Source: Psychrobacter sp. (GTDB taxonomy: Bacteria; Pseudomonadota; Gammaproteobacteria; Pseudomonadales; Moraxellaceae). From it: DNA of 51,881 nt. The position numbers and the translations under genes were made by a program. Numbering within the stretch: position 1 is the first letter of the stretch; each line of letters starts with the position of its first letter. The notes under the pieces were generated by a model, which did not search any database, was not told where the DNA came from, and saw only the letters and a list, made by a program, of their open reading frames with translations. Positions 10,101-17,916 of this stretch are shown in pieces. The stretch covers positions 1 to 51,881 of the forward strand of contig NZ_JAKDJE010000014.1 in the NCBI RefSeq assembly GCF_030454045.1, in the 5' to 3' direction.

Positions 10101-10616
10101 ATACATATCATCATCGACATTATCCAAATCTTGTCGAACCTCATTTTGGACCGTGCCTTTTTGAGTGCCGCTGTTTTGAGTGCGATTATTTTGGGTAGAT
10201 GGCGGATTAGCATCAGATTTTTTGATGCCCAAATTTTGCTCGCTATAGTCATCTAACACGGATTGATCGATGATGCCTTGTTCCACAGCCTTTTTGAGAC
10301 GCAATGCATCTAAGGCCGCGTCTAGCTGGGTGTCGTCATCTGATAGTGTGGCTGATGTATTAGTAGTCGCTTGGCTATTAGAGCCTGGATTGCCAGTCGA
10401 TTGATCAGCGATATTGGTCGTGGCAGTATCCGCCAATGCGCCCGTTGTCATACTAACCAGACTGGTGGCGAGCGCTGTACAGAGCGCGGAGCGCTTAAAA
10501 CGAATACGCGACGCGTCAGTAGGAGAAGGTTGAATATTGGTACTGTGTTGAATATTTGCTCGGCTACGCTGCTTCATTGATAGGTGGCGTGCTCGAGTTG
10601 AAGACAGCTGTGTCAT
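7173..10616 (-). CDS. tamA: TamA, BamA-family outer membrane protein, greatly enlarged
   Basis: Outer-membrane beta-barrel of the Omp85 superfamily and partner of TamB. It has 1147 residues, against 577 in E. coli. Order: a long basic leader and signal sequence with a likely cut after ALA62; an Asp/Asn/Thr/Gln-rich, probably disordered stretch from about 63 to 370; three POTRA-like domains from about 375; then the Omp85 barrel, which includes the segment VGLGYGTDTG and ends HFFIGSPL. POTRA3 appears split: its strand YFNAVNV is followed by about 168 acidic residues (633-800) before KKVPLYVFVYAD resumes the fold. That insertion contains a calcium-loop-like motif D658-x-D660-x-D662-G-x-x-D666. 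AGGA lies eight bases before the ATG. It heads the tamA-tamB operon. The barrel and gene pairing make the family call firm; the role of the extra sequence is unknown. Confidence 0.92.
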   Translation of the reverse strand: MTQLSSTRARHLSMKQRSRANIQHSTNIQPSPTDASRIRFKRSALCTALATSLVSMTTGALADTATTNIADQSTGNPGSNSQATTNTSATLSDDDTQLDAALDALRLKKAVEQGIIDQSVLDDYSEQNLGIKKSDANPPSTQNNRTQNSGTQKGTVQNEVRQDLDNVDDDMYTVDDAPIEPSNDDLLQQAAAIQQQGYQMMTPEQIDRELAALDLQNTQDIDRINSTNDRAFDAPVATLDDTAPPIGLDVDLDATNLPMPSNLDTLGRSEAAAEQAATTEIMSRPIDVSDTVSSGNVNTANEVNSEIIAGNNTIPNQGDAPSDVIDPEDYLPDYQNDTQAVNQSIEQADQSKPLARNKSNIVKRLYNRFFNGGVMALPSVETTVYIQQAGAEDTANGQPKLIKADDDIQPMKNIKAALDDTTVQSVIDFTAALPRLRQTALDAAKAVGYYDVTLSLRQPTRDTINVVIEELGEPVIVDSRIVDIRGEGGEQAEFVALEKELPPQEGDVFNHRVYKSSKAALESLSNTYGYFDQYWLNKSVDIILPDNKADMSLVYNTGDRYEFDDVVFFTYDKETNTLTQDPDKLPVELSLLQQLYEFAPGDPFYRPSVTKFSNDLSATRYFNAVNVESILPPDDRSETSTLAFDNAPANSNAILDEDVDNDGISDMTGDNATLAVSNNRLASTEDTGSSTGVESESALGDGSGETVNEADIAAIEFEADEETLDKLQAVKQKTERLSRLPDDRVLDEKDQEADNLLGKISDSISNVAQKIFPDDADFTVDEDFVPPTLAGRKTPQDVATSKKVPLYVFVYADKPRDAQVGLGYGTDTGVRATAKIDYNLLNRQGYQAGAETEVSRISKNVAVYASRPWNHPLNDKLDGRLTYEEEVIDQGKGNFDLSTTTLKAALARNIRRDNGWNRSYSVRYRLDELETGVDGAARDDLPIRFTSSNPKQQALLFGYGMNKTDTDSATNPTRGMRQYYSIEAGADKALSDTDLAIVRAGVSGLYSFGDDKKHQVLGSLNGGYIWADDFYDVPYKLRFFAGGDQSIRGYDYESLSPLNDKGYLTGGQVLAVGSAEYNYEFKPGFRGAFFTDVGNAYDKDFDAETKVGVGIGVRWASPVGMVRVDVAAGVTEEDIPVRLHFFIGSPL

Positions 10617-11068
10617 ATTTACGTCCTATCCCCTCACGCGGCACACTGTGATTAACGATGATTGTCGTTAAGGCTGACCGGTGAATAAACTTATCGCAAT
10701 TGGCTGAAATGAGTGGTTTACTACTACATTGCTTATCATGATGAACACTTCTAGTGCCAATGCCAGCACTCGATGTATACCACCATACGGACAGTATTCA
10801 GGCATAGAAGATTTTCACCTATACCGCCGCTCGCACCTTTTAATACAACCACATAAAATTTACAAATCATAACTTAGTTAATTATGAAATCATAGCGCAG
10901 ATTACATGTATTTTTACCTAAGCCTTGCTATTATACGGCTTAATATTGATAAAACCTATGCTATATTTTGATAAGTTTTTGATAATATTGATGATTGCTA
11001 TCAAATGGTAAGCGGCGGTTCGCGCCACCTCTTACTTTATCAGCCGCGTCTCATCTGTAGGAACGTTC
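10617..11068. other. Divergent promoter region tamA / MFS transporter
   Basis: A 452-bp gap between divergent genes, AT-rich and without a credible open reading frame. It contains an inverted repeat close to tamA (10652-10671) and a weaker one, TCATAA/TTATGA, at 10867-10887. TTTTGATAA-like and TTGATGA-like words recur around 10966-10996. I could not choose a -35/-10 pair with confidence for either gene. Confidence 0.5.
10652..10671. repeat. Inverted repeat in tamA leader
   Basis: TTAACGA (10652-10658), a 6-nt spacer and TCGTTAA (10665-10671) form a perfect 7-6-7 inverted repeat 36 bp upstream of the tamA start codon. It could be an operator or an mRNA hairpin. No T-run follows it on the minus strand. 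Confidence 0.5.
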
Positions 11069-12400
11069 ATGTCCAATCAGTTTCAGCTATTTAAGCGCCG
11101 CCGTTTTAGCGCCATGTTTTTTACCCAGTTTCTGGGGGCATTTAATGACAATATCTTTAAGCAAGCACTCATACTGGTTCTGACTTATACCGCCGCTAGT
11201 CAGTTAGGCGTCGAAGTCAGTATTTTGAACAATTTGGCGGCGATGTTGTTCATACTGCCCTACTTTTTGTTTTCGGCGTTGGCAGGACAAATCGCTGATA
11301 AGTATGAAAAATCTAAGCTCACACAATTTATCAAAGTGCTTGAGCTGGTCATCATGGCAATCGCTGCGGTTGGTTTTGTGTTCGAATGGTACGCCCTTTT
11401 ATTTGTTGCGTTGTTCTTGATGGGCACGCATTCGACCTTTTTTGGCCCGATTAAATACGCCTATCTGCCACAGGCAATGAAAGAAGATGAGCTGGTTGGT
11501 GCCAACGGTCTGTTTCAAATGGGCACTTCTCTAGCCATTCTTGTTGGGATGATTGTCGCTGGTATCTTAACCCAGTTATCACAATCGCTATATTGGATTA
11601 GCGCCACCGTCTTGATCGTCGCTGTGCTGGGTTATCTGGCAGCGCGCTATATCCCTAACATGCCAGCCATGCAGCCAGATCTTAAGGTTAACTGGAATAT
11701 CGTTACCACCAGCTTGTCCACGGTAAGCTACCTCTACTCTCTGCCCTTCTTGTTTTTTGTCATTCTTGGCAACAGCTGGTTTTGGTTTTATGGGGCGACG
11801 TTTTTGACCCAAGTGCCTGAGTTTAGCAAAGTGATCTTGCATGGTGATGAGTCGGTCGTGATTTTTCTATTGACCCTGTTTTCAGTAGGCGTGTCGATAG
11901 GCTCACTATTATGCAAATCATTGACCAAAAACCAAGTCAGCCTGCGCCTATTGCCTTTTGGTATTGCTGGATTGAGTATCTTTGCTATTGATTTGTACTT
12001 TTCACTTTCAAGCCTAAACATAAACGTGAATAATGACACATTGCTTGGCATCAGTGATTTATTCGGTGTCAGTGGAAGCTGGCGCGTCTTTGCTGATTTG
12101 TTTTTATTGGGATTCAGTGGCGGTTTATATATTGTGCCTTTGTATGCTTCAATGCAGGCTTATGCGCCGAAAAGTCACCGTGCGCGTATCGTGGGTGCCA
12201 ACAATATATTCAATGCCATACTTATGGTCACATCAGCGATTTTTGCGATTGTTATTTTAAATGTATTAGGGCTCAGTCTGCCGCAGCTATTTTTGGTGAC
12301 AGGTATACTCAATATTGCTTTTGGTATCTTGTTATATCTTAAGCTAAATAGGCATATCAAACAGGCGGTCATCCAGACCCATGATGAAGTGGTTATATAA
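11069..12400 (+). CDS. Major facilitator transporter, LplT-like
   Basis: Inner-membrane protein of 443 residues with about twelve hydrophobic segments. The N-terminal block (FTQFLGAFNDNIFKQALIL) and the loop GTHSTFFGPIKYAYLPQ are typical of LplT and of the transporter half of Aas-type fusions, which flip lysophospholipids inward for re-acylation. The acyltransferase half found in some Aas proteins is missing and no acyltransferase gene is adjacent, so the substrate is inferred from family resemblance only. AGGAACGTTC precedes the ATG. Placed beside tamAB, it would fit phospholipid upkeep of the envelope. Confidence 0.8.
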   Translation: MSNQFQLFKRRRFSAMFFTQFLGAFNDNIFKQALILVLTYTAASQLGVEVSILNNLAAMLFILPYFLFSALAGQIADKYEKSKLTQFIKVLELVIMAIAAVGFVFEWYALLFVALFLMGTHSTFFGPIKYAYLPQAMKEDELVGANGLFQMGTSLAILVGMIVAGILTQLSQSLYWISATVLIVAVLGYLAARYIPNMPAMQPDLKVNWNIVTTSLSTVSYLYSLPFLFFVILGNSWFWFYGATFLTQVPEFSKVILHGDESVVIFLLTLFSVGVSIGSLLCKSLTKNQVSLRLLPFGIAGLSIFAIDLYFSLSSLNINVNNDTLLGISDLFGVSGSWRVFADLFLLGFSGGLYIVPLYASMQAYAPKSHRARIVGANNIFNAILMVTSAIFAIVILNVLGLSLPQLFLVTGILNIAFGILLYLKLNRHIKQAVIQTHDEVVI

Positions 12401-12583
12401 ATAAGCCATATTGAGCTCAAATAACGATAGCAATCGATAGGTTATCAAGGTAATAATATTGGTGCCGATAATTTGGATTGTTTGCTATAGTAATGTACAT
12501 AAGAGCTGTGCACAGGATTATTACCCTAGAGCAGTCACTAGTCTTATTTTATTGATAGAATTTAACGCCATCAGGAGTGAACC

Positions 12584-13228
12584 ATGGCCCTGCGTCCCTT
12601 ATCCAAAATCGATCAGCTATTGCTTGGGGTCGACAAAGCATTACGAGCTGTCGTGCCAAACTCAAACCCCAGTACGCGCCCATTGCCAGTGAGTAGTGAC
12701 GAGATTCCTGAACTGACTATCACAGAGGCGCGCCATGTCGCAGGGCTGATGCGTATCAATCATACCGGTGAAGTGTGCGCGCAAGGTCTCTACCATGGAC
12801 AAGCATTTGCTGCCAAAGACAGTGGCGTCAAGCAAGCCATGCAAAACTCTGCTGAAGAAGAAGTCGATCATCTGGTCTGGTGCGAGACGCGCTTAAATGA
12901 GTTGGATAGCCATGCGAGTGTGTTTACCCCGCTTTGGTATGGGATGTCTTTTGGCCTAGGTGCAGTCGCAGGTGCCATCTCAAATGAGTTTAGTTTGGGG
13001 TTTGTCGCGGAGACAGAAGCACAAGTTAGCGAGCACCTGCAAGATCATATCACTCAGTTACCCAAGCATGATCAGCGATCAAAAGAGATATTGGTTCAAA
13101 TGGATATCGAGGAACTGCATCATCGGGAGCTGGCACTAGCAAGTGGCGGCGCTGCATTGTCACCACCTGTACGTCAGACGATGCGCTGGATGGCCAACCG
13201 TATGAAGGCGACCGCTTATCATTTATAA
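12584..13228 (+). CDS. coq7: 2-polyprenyl-3-methyl-6-methoxy-benzoquinol hydroxylase Coq7
   Basis: Di-iron monooxygenase that carries out the last ring hydroxylation of ubiquinone biosynthesis (C6 hydroxylation of demethoxy-ubiquinol), acting at the inner membrane. The 214-residue protein has the Coq7 iron-ligand pattern: INHTGEV near residue 57, EEEVDHL near residue 90, and a second EELHH motif in the C-terminal half. The ATG has AGGAG seven bases upstream. An extended -10-like word, TGCTATAGT, about 100 bp upstream may be its promoter. Moraxellaceae typically use Coq7 where E. coli uses UbiF. The gene stands alone on the plus strand. Confidence 0.93.
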   Translation: MALRPLSKIDQLLLGVDKALRAVVPNSNPSTRPLPVSSDEIPELTITEARHVAGLMRINHTGEVCAQGLYHGQAFAAKDSGVKQAMQNSAEEEVDHLVWCETRLNELDSHASVFTPLWYGMSFGLGAVAGAISNEFSLGFVAETEAQVSEHLQDHITQLPKHDQRSKEILVQMDIEELHHRELALASGGAALSPPVRQTMRWMANRMKATAYHL

Positions 13229-13426
13229 AGGCAAATAGCAATTTGATGTCTGAGATGACGAGCAATACTCGATTTGCTCAGCGCTAGCGAGTAACAATCC
13301 TACCACAGATAGCGCAAAGCTTAATTTGCTAGGGTATTAAAAATTTGTACGATTTTGCAGCGAACATATATCCTGACTATCAACCGATTAATAAATAAAT
13401 AACGACTAAATAAGGTAATGATTTTT

Positions 13427-14605
13427 ATGAAAGCAACTCTCTCTAATAGCGCGTCTTCCAAGTCACCGAAGCTTGCCACTTTGACTGCGCTCGCGGCCGC
13501 CTGTGCAATGATGCTTTCTGCGCCTGTGAATGCTGCAGAAGCTGACACTGCTGCTACATCAGCACCTGCTGTACCGAGCGCTATAGATTCCAGTAAACGC
13601 GTGATTCGTCTAGCAAGGCCAGGTGCAACGACCAGCACAGCTCAAAGCACAACAGATGCTACGCCTGCTAATAGCGCTCAGTCAGTTAATACTCAGCCAA
13701 TGATGCCGTCAAGCAACACTCAGCCTAACCGTACGCCTTTGAGCACGGCACAGGCAGCGCAGATGATGCAATCAAACAGTACTCAACCAAATCGTGTACC
13801 TGTCAGCGCCGCTCAGCCACCAGCATCGCAAATGATGACACCTGCTGACGCTCCTGTGATGAATGGCACCACACGCGTGTATGAGCCCGGTCCGATGACT
13901 GCGACTGGCATTGATCTGCGTAGTGGTCAGCTTCCCAATATTCCAACGCCACAAGTACAACTCTCAGATCTGAGCTTTGTCAAAACTGTTTTGATTCCAC
14001 AGCAAAAAGGCCTAGGTACTGACCAGCTTGATGTCAGCTTGCTTGATGATTTTATCGAAGATGTATCACCAAATGCTCGTCACTATCCTCCTAATTTTCC
14101 TAACCGTACTCAGCGCCATTACACGCGCGAAAAAATCAAAGTATTGGCGGACTGGATTGAGCCTTATGCCAAATCACCAGATGCCTCTTATGATGTATTA
14201 ATTCGTGCAGCCAAACTCAATGGTATGGGCCGTAATCTGGACTTGGGATCAGACTATACAGTACGCGGCGGGCAGTATGTTGATCGTGCGCTCAAAATCC
14301 AGCCAGATAGCGGTGAAGCCAACTTTTTGTATGGCATGATGCTATCAGAGGGCGGTGGGTTTAAAGAAGGTCAAAAATATCTAGATCGAGCGGTCTCTCT
14401 TGGCTACACCGAAGCAGAACAAAGCTTGGCACAGTCAGATCTACTGAGTGATCGCCGCGCCAGTGCTTTGGAGCGTCTACGCCGTCTTGAAGGACAATAT
14501 CCTAATAATAAAATCATTCCTCAGCAAATCAAACTGGTTGAAGATGGTAAGTTCTATATTTGGGATATCCCTGCGCCTGATATCAATGTCAAACCAGGTG
14601 CCTAA
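13427..14605 (+). CDS. Secreted protein with low-complexity leader and helical-repeat C-terminus
   Basis: I do not recognise a named family. The product, about 392 residues, starts with a Sec signal peptide (basic K11, K15; hydrophobic LATLTALAAACAMML; cut after VNA36) and should be periplasmic or exported. Residues 37-150 are Ala/Thr/Ser/Gln-rich and contain two imperfect copies of a motif of type TQPNR(T/V)P(L/V)S(T/A)AQ. The C-terminal half is mostly alpha-helical with tetratricopeptide- or Sel1-like spacing (for example EANFLYGMMLSEGGGFKEGQ and a following SLGYTEAEQSLAQSDLL), suggesting a protein-binding scaffold. TAAGG lies only two bases before an ATG at 13418, so the ATG at 13427 is preferred. 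A strong terminator follows. Confidence 0.75.
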   Translation: MKATLSNSASSKSPKLATLTALAAACAMMLSAPVNAAEADTAATSAPAVPSAIDSSKRVIRLARPGATTSTAQSTTDATPANSAQSVNTQPMMPSSNTQPNRTPLSTAQAAQMMQSNSTQPNRVPVSAAQPPASQMMTPADAPVMNGTTRVYEPGPMTATGIDLRSGQLPNIPTPQVQLSDLSFVKTVLIPQQKGLGTDQLDVSLLDDFIEDVSPNARHYPPNFPNRTQRHYTREKIKVLADWIEPYAKSPDASYDVLIRAAKLNGMGRNLDLGSDYTVRGGQYVDRALKIQPDSGEANFLYGMMLSEGGGFKEGQKYLDRAVSLGYTEAEQSLAQSDLLSDRRASALERLRRLEGQYPNNKIIPQQIKLVEDGKFYIWDIPAPDINVKPGA

Positions 14606-14973
14606 ATTGGTCCTGTTTGTCTATACTAAAGATAAATAAATAATTTTGTAGCCTTAGAATACCTAGCGCCTTTGTTTTTATGAATATAAAGCAAAGGCGC
14701 TTTTTTGTGTCTCATAAAAATTTGTTTTGTAGACCTTCATTATTGCGCTTTTCGTCCTTAACTGACTTCTCTAAATAAAAGACATTATCAGCCGTCAAGT
14801 TTGATGATGCTCAGCAATCACAACCATTATTGAATGATATGAGCCAATACACAGATTATCGTTATGGTCTGTCAAATAAAATAGTTTAATCACAAAAGTT
14901 ACGCTAAACTTATTATAACCAAAAGTATTTTTATTGCTGTCTCTTTCATAACTCCCTTTTATCGGACTCACCT
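14606..14973. other. Intergenic region with terminator and possible coding remnant
   Basis: The gap holds a strong terminator (14666-14706), then AT-rich sequence. An open stretch at 14779-14889 reads as a plausible 36-residue C-terminal peptide (ends YRYGLSNKIV) but has no good start or ribosome binding site of its own. Nothing else is supported. Confidence 0.4.
14666..14706 (+). terminator. Rho-independent terminator after secreted protein gene
   Basis: Nine-base-pair stem GCGCCTTTG (14666-14674) and CAAAGGCGC (14692-14700), a 17-nt AT-rich loop, then six T residues. Confidence 0.88.
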
Positions 14974-17445
14974 ATGACTTCTGTTAACCCTAGCAAAAAC
15001 ACGGTAACGCAAGCCAATAGAAAAACGCTTCCTCTCTCATCGATCATATTATTGGCAGCGGTAACCTTACTACCAGCATGTAGTGTTGTCTCGGTAGAAA
15101 AGCAAGCATCAGCCAAGACCATTTCTACCCAGCGGGGCAATATCGTGACTGACAATCAGTTGAGCAGCGATACGGCCTCTGCGCTACTCTCTGCAGGCCT
15201 CAATGAACAAGCTTGTATGCAGCGGTTTGATTTGTGTCTGACTCAGCTGACAGACAGTATTTTAAATAAGCACTATCGGCCAGCCCTAGCGATTTTTGCA
15301 GAACTACACTATGCAAAAGCGCGTCAACTTGCTGACTCACAAAACTGTCGAAATGCGCTTGCCCGTCCACCACTTGACCCATACTATGCCAATGCGCCTT
15401 TGAGCGACGACGATGCCAAAACGCAGCAAGAAGAGACCGACCTTTGCTTAAACAATTATCAGGACAGACTGTTTGATGCGGTTAAATATAGCTATACCTA
15501 TTTGTTTTATGACAGTCTGACTCATGATTTTGAGGGTGCTGATGAAAGCTATAGTAGTGCTCACACACAAACCCGCATTCCAACTGACAACGATATCCAG
15601 ACCCAAGATATCTATAATGCGGCTAGTAATGACGTTATCACACAGCTTTATCGGTCGACTGAGCATTCAGATAAGTTAATGAATGATACAAAAGTAGAGT
15701 ACCTGCCAACGCCCTATACCAAGCGCGATAGCAGTGACAAAGCAGCCATTGCCAATCGTGCGCTGCTAAAAGGCAAAGCTGTTGCTCAAATCAAAGTCAT
15801 GAAAGTACAAGTAGATGATTATGACCTCGGCATCTATTTGCCCAATGAAAACAACTATTTGCAAAATGCTCATAAGCAAGACTCTGCGCTTGCTGACTTA
15901 GTTTCTACTTACGAGCTACGTCTCTCTGGGCTGAACTCTGTTAGCAAACGTCCCGGTTTAGGTATCAGCTTAGTTGCCTCTCTCGATGATCGCTATACCA
16001 CCACGATTCGCCAATTATTATCATCATCACTATCGGGTCGCTTCGCCAATGAAAGTGACAATACAAAGGATAGCGAGCCAAGCTCACGCATTTATCCTAC
16101 TGGTCATTTACTGCTAACAGGTTTGATCAAACCCAGTGGCGATAGTGTATTAGATGTGCTGAGCAGTCAACAACTCGACATCCACTTATACAACCCGTAC
16201 CGCACTGAAACCGTCAATATTCTTAACGATAACTATCCATTAGCAGCCAATTTCTCAGCAGGTTATGGAATGTGGCTGGCAGAAAACCAGTTGGATAGTG
16301 TGGGCTATCTGAACCTAATCACGCGCCAGCCAGATGCTCGTCTACCCAAACTGTTTATGCTCGAACCTTATGACCCTGACAAGCGTGTCATCATTATGCT
16401 ACATGGTTTGGCCTCTAGCCCAGCCACGTGGGTCAATCTCACCAACGATATTCTCAATGATCACAAACTGCGCGACAATTACCAGGTTTGGCAAATATTT
16501 TATCCAACCAATTTGCCTATTTTAGAAAATCGCTATCAGATTCAGCAATTAATCAATACTACCTACGAGCAGACGGACCCAACAGGACAAAATCGCGCCA
16601 GCAAAAATAGCGTGATTGTCAGCCACAGTATGGGCGCGCTCATCGCGCGTATGATGCTATCCGATGAAAATCTGGTTGAAGACTTAGACCGACTGGATGA
16701 CCAAGACATTCTCTCAAACAGTGAAAAGCGGCAAATACGCGACGCCCTCAAACAGTCTTTTGGCGAAAAGGAATTAAGAAAACGGTTTGAGCTTCACTCA
16801 TTGCCCCAAGTAGACACTGCCGTATTTTTGTCTGCGCCATTTCGTGGCACTGACTATGCAGACCGCTGGTTCACTCGTGCGCTGCGCCGCATTGTCTATC
16901 TGCCAGTCGGTTTGGTAAAAACAGTGACTGACAACTTGGCAACGATTGCCACGCAAGGCGATCTGGCACAAAACCCGTTGGGCGCTTTGTATTTGCAAAA
17001 CGGTGCCAGTCAGCTCAGTGACAAATCTTCTTTTATCGAATTAACCAAAGATCTGACGATTAATAGCCGTGTGACTTATCATTCAATTATTGCCAACAAT
17101 GATGCTGATATCACCAAAGGGTTGGCTCAAGCACAGCCTGACGGTGCCAAAATTGATTTATCGCAAGCGCTAGAAGAAGACGCTAAAGACGAGCGCGCAA
17201 GTGTCAGCGTGTCAGATGACACATCAGAGCTGCCTCCTGAGCCACTGGTCGCTGCCGTCACTGTTGATAAAAATATCAGTCAGGCCCTAACCCAACGTTT
17301 ATCAGATGGCATTGTTCCCTATACCAGTGCTCACCTAGATGGCGCCGCCTCTGAAACCATTATAAATGGCGGTCATAGTATTCAAACCAATCCACAAACT
17401 ATTTTGACACTGCGACGGATTTTGCATAAACAGTTACAAGAATGA
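14974..17445 (+). CDS. Alpha/beta-hydrolase lipoprotein
   Basis: Predicted lipoprotein of 823 residues: a basic leader, a hydrophobic core and a lipobox (LPAC) with the acylated cysteine at residue 36. It therefore probably faces the periplasm or is carried to the outer membrane. The first 450 residues are not recognisable. The C-terminal part is an alpha/beta-hydrolase resembling PGAP1/DUF676-type lipases: oxyanion-loop HG at 477-478, nucleophile elbow S-H-S552-M-G, probable acid D778 in SDGIVPY, and catalytic His at H801 in GGHS. The first elbow residue is Ser rather than the usual Gly. A lipase or esterase on a lipid-like substrate is a reasonable guess; the substrate is unknown. It is transcribed alone. 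Confidence 0.82.
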   Translation: MTSVNPSKNTVTQANRKTLPLSSIILLAAVTLLPACSVVSVEKQASAKTISTQRGNIVTDNQLSSDTASALLSAGLNEQACMQRFDLCLTQLTDSILNKHYRPALAIFAELHYAKARQLADSQNCRNALARPPLDPYYANAPLSDDDAKTQQEETDLCLNNYQDRLFDAVKYSYTYLFYDSLTHDFEGADESYSSAHTQTRIPTDNDIQTQDIYNAASNDVITQLYRSTEHSDKLMNDTKVEYLPTPYTKRDSSDKAAIANRALLKGKAVAQIKVMKVQVDDYDLGIYLPNENNYLQNAHKQDSALADLVSTYELRLSGLNSVSKRPGLGISLVASLDDRYTTTIRQLLSSSLSGRFANESDNTKDSEPSSRIYPTGHLLLTGLIKPSGDSVLDVLSSQQLDIHLYNPYRTETVNILNDNYPLAANFSAGYGMWLAENQLDSVGYLNLITRQPDARLPKLFMLEPYDPDKRVIIMLHGLASSPATWVNLTNDILNDHKLRDNYQVWQIFYPTNLPILENRYQIQQLINTTYEQTDPTGQNRASKNSVIVSHSMGALIARMMLSDENLVEDLDRLDDQDILSNSEKRQIRDALKQSFGEKELRKRFELHSLPQVDTAVFLSAPFRGTDYADRWFTRALRRIVYLPVGLVKTVTDNLATIATQGDLAQNPLGALYLQNGASQLSDKSSFIELTKDLTINSRVTYHSIIANNDADITKGLAQAQPDGAKIDLSQALEEDAKDERASVSVSDDTSELPPEPLVAAVTVDKNISQALTQRLSDGIVPYTSAHLDGAASETIINGGHSIQTNPQTILTLRRILHKQLQE

Positions 17446-17916
17446 TGTATGTTTTTGTTATTGGGGAACATTTTAATGCATGGGAAAGCAAGTAATAAAC
17501 AGAACAGATGTTTTATGAAAAAATACTCGCTATTCCCAAGTCATTGTTATTCATAAAGTTAATTTTATTTTCAAGGGTGTTTTATGATTGTTTTTCTGAC
17601 TCCTAGGTATGCAGCTGTCTAACCGCACGGGTTGCGTCACTATCTAGGGTTGCGTCACTATCTAGGGAAGCGCATAATATATACAGCACATGACTGTAAT
17701 ATATGAATTTATAGGGACATAAATTATTCAATTCAGCTAAACAGTGAATCGCAAGCTTAACCACAATTTATGCCTAATGTTGCTAAAGTAAAGTTTTGCG
17801 TCACTGAGCCATTGCCCGTAATCTTTGTCACCTTGATTTATGTACAGTTACGGACAGTTACTTAAGCGTTGTACGGAAGCCAGCGCTATTCAGCTAACAG
17901 ATGAGAGTAACCGTTT
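17446..17916. other. cydA upstream region
   Basis: A 471-bp gap with no credible gene. It carries the 18-bp tandem repeat at 17630-17665, a third copy of its core TTGCGTCAC at 17796-17804, a TTGAT half-site at 17833-17837 that could be half of an FNR/Anr box, and CAGTTAC repeated about 10 bp apart around 17845-17860. It probably contains the regulated promoter of cydAB. Confidence 0.55.
17630..17665 (+). repeat. Perfect 18-bp tandem direct repeat upstream of cydA
   Basis: GGTTGCGTCACTATCTAG occurs twice with no gap (17630-17647 and 17648-17665). The core TTGCGTCAC appears again at 17796-17804. Clustered copies ahead of a terminal-oxidase operon suggest regulator binding sites. The GCGTC core resembles the GCGNC half-site I recall for RegA/ActR/RoxR redox regulators, but this is not proven. 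Confidence 0.75.
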
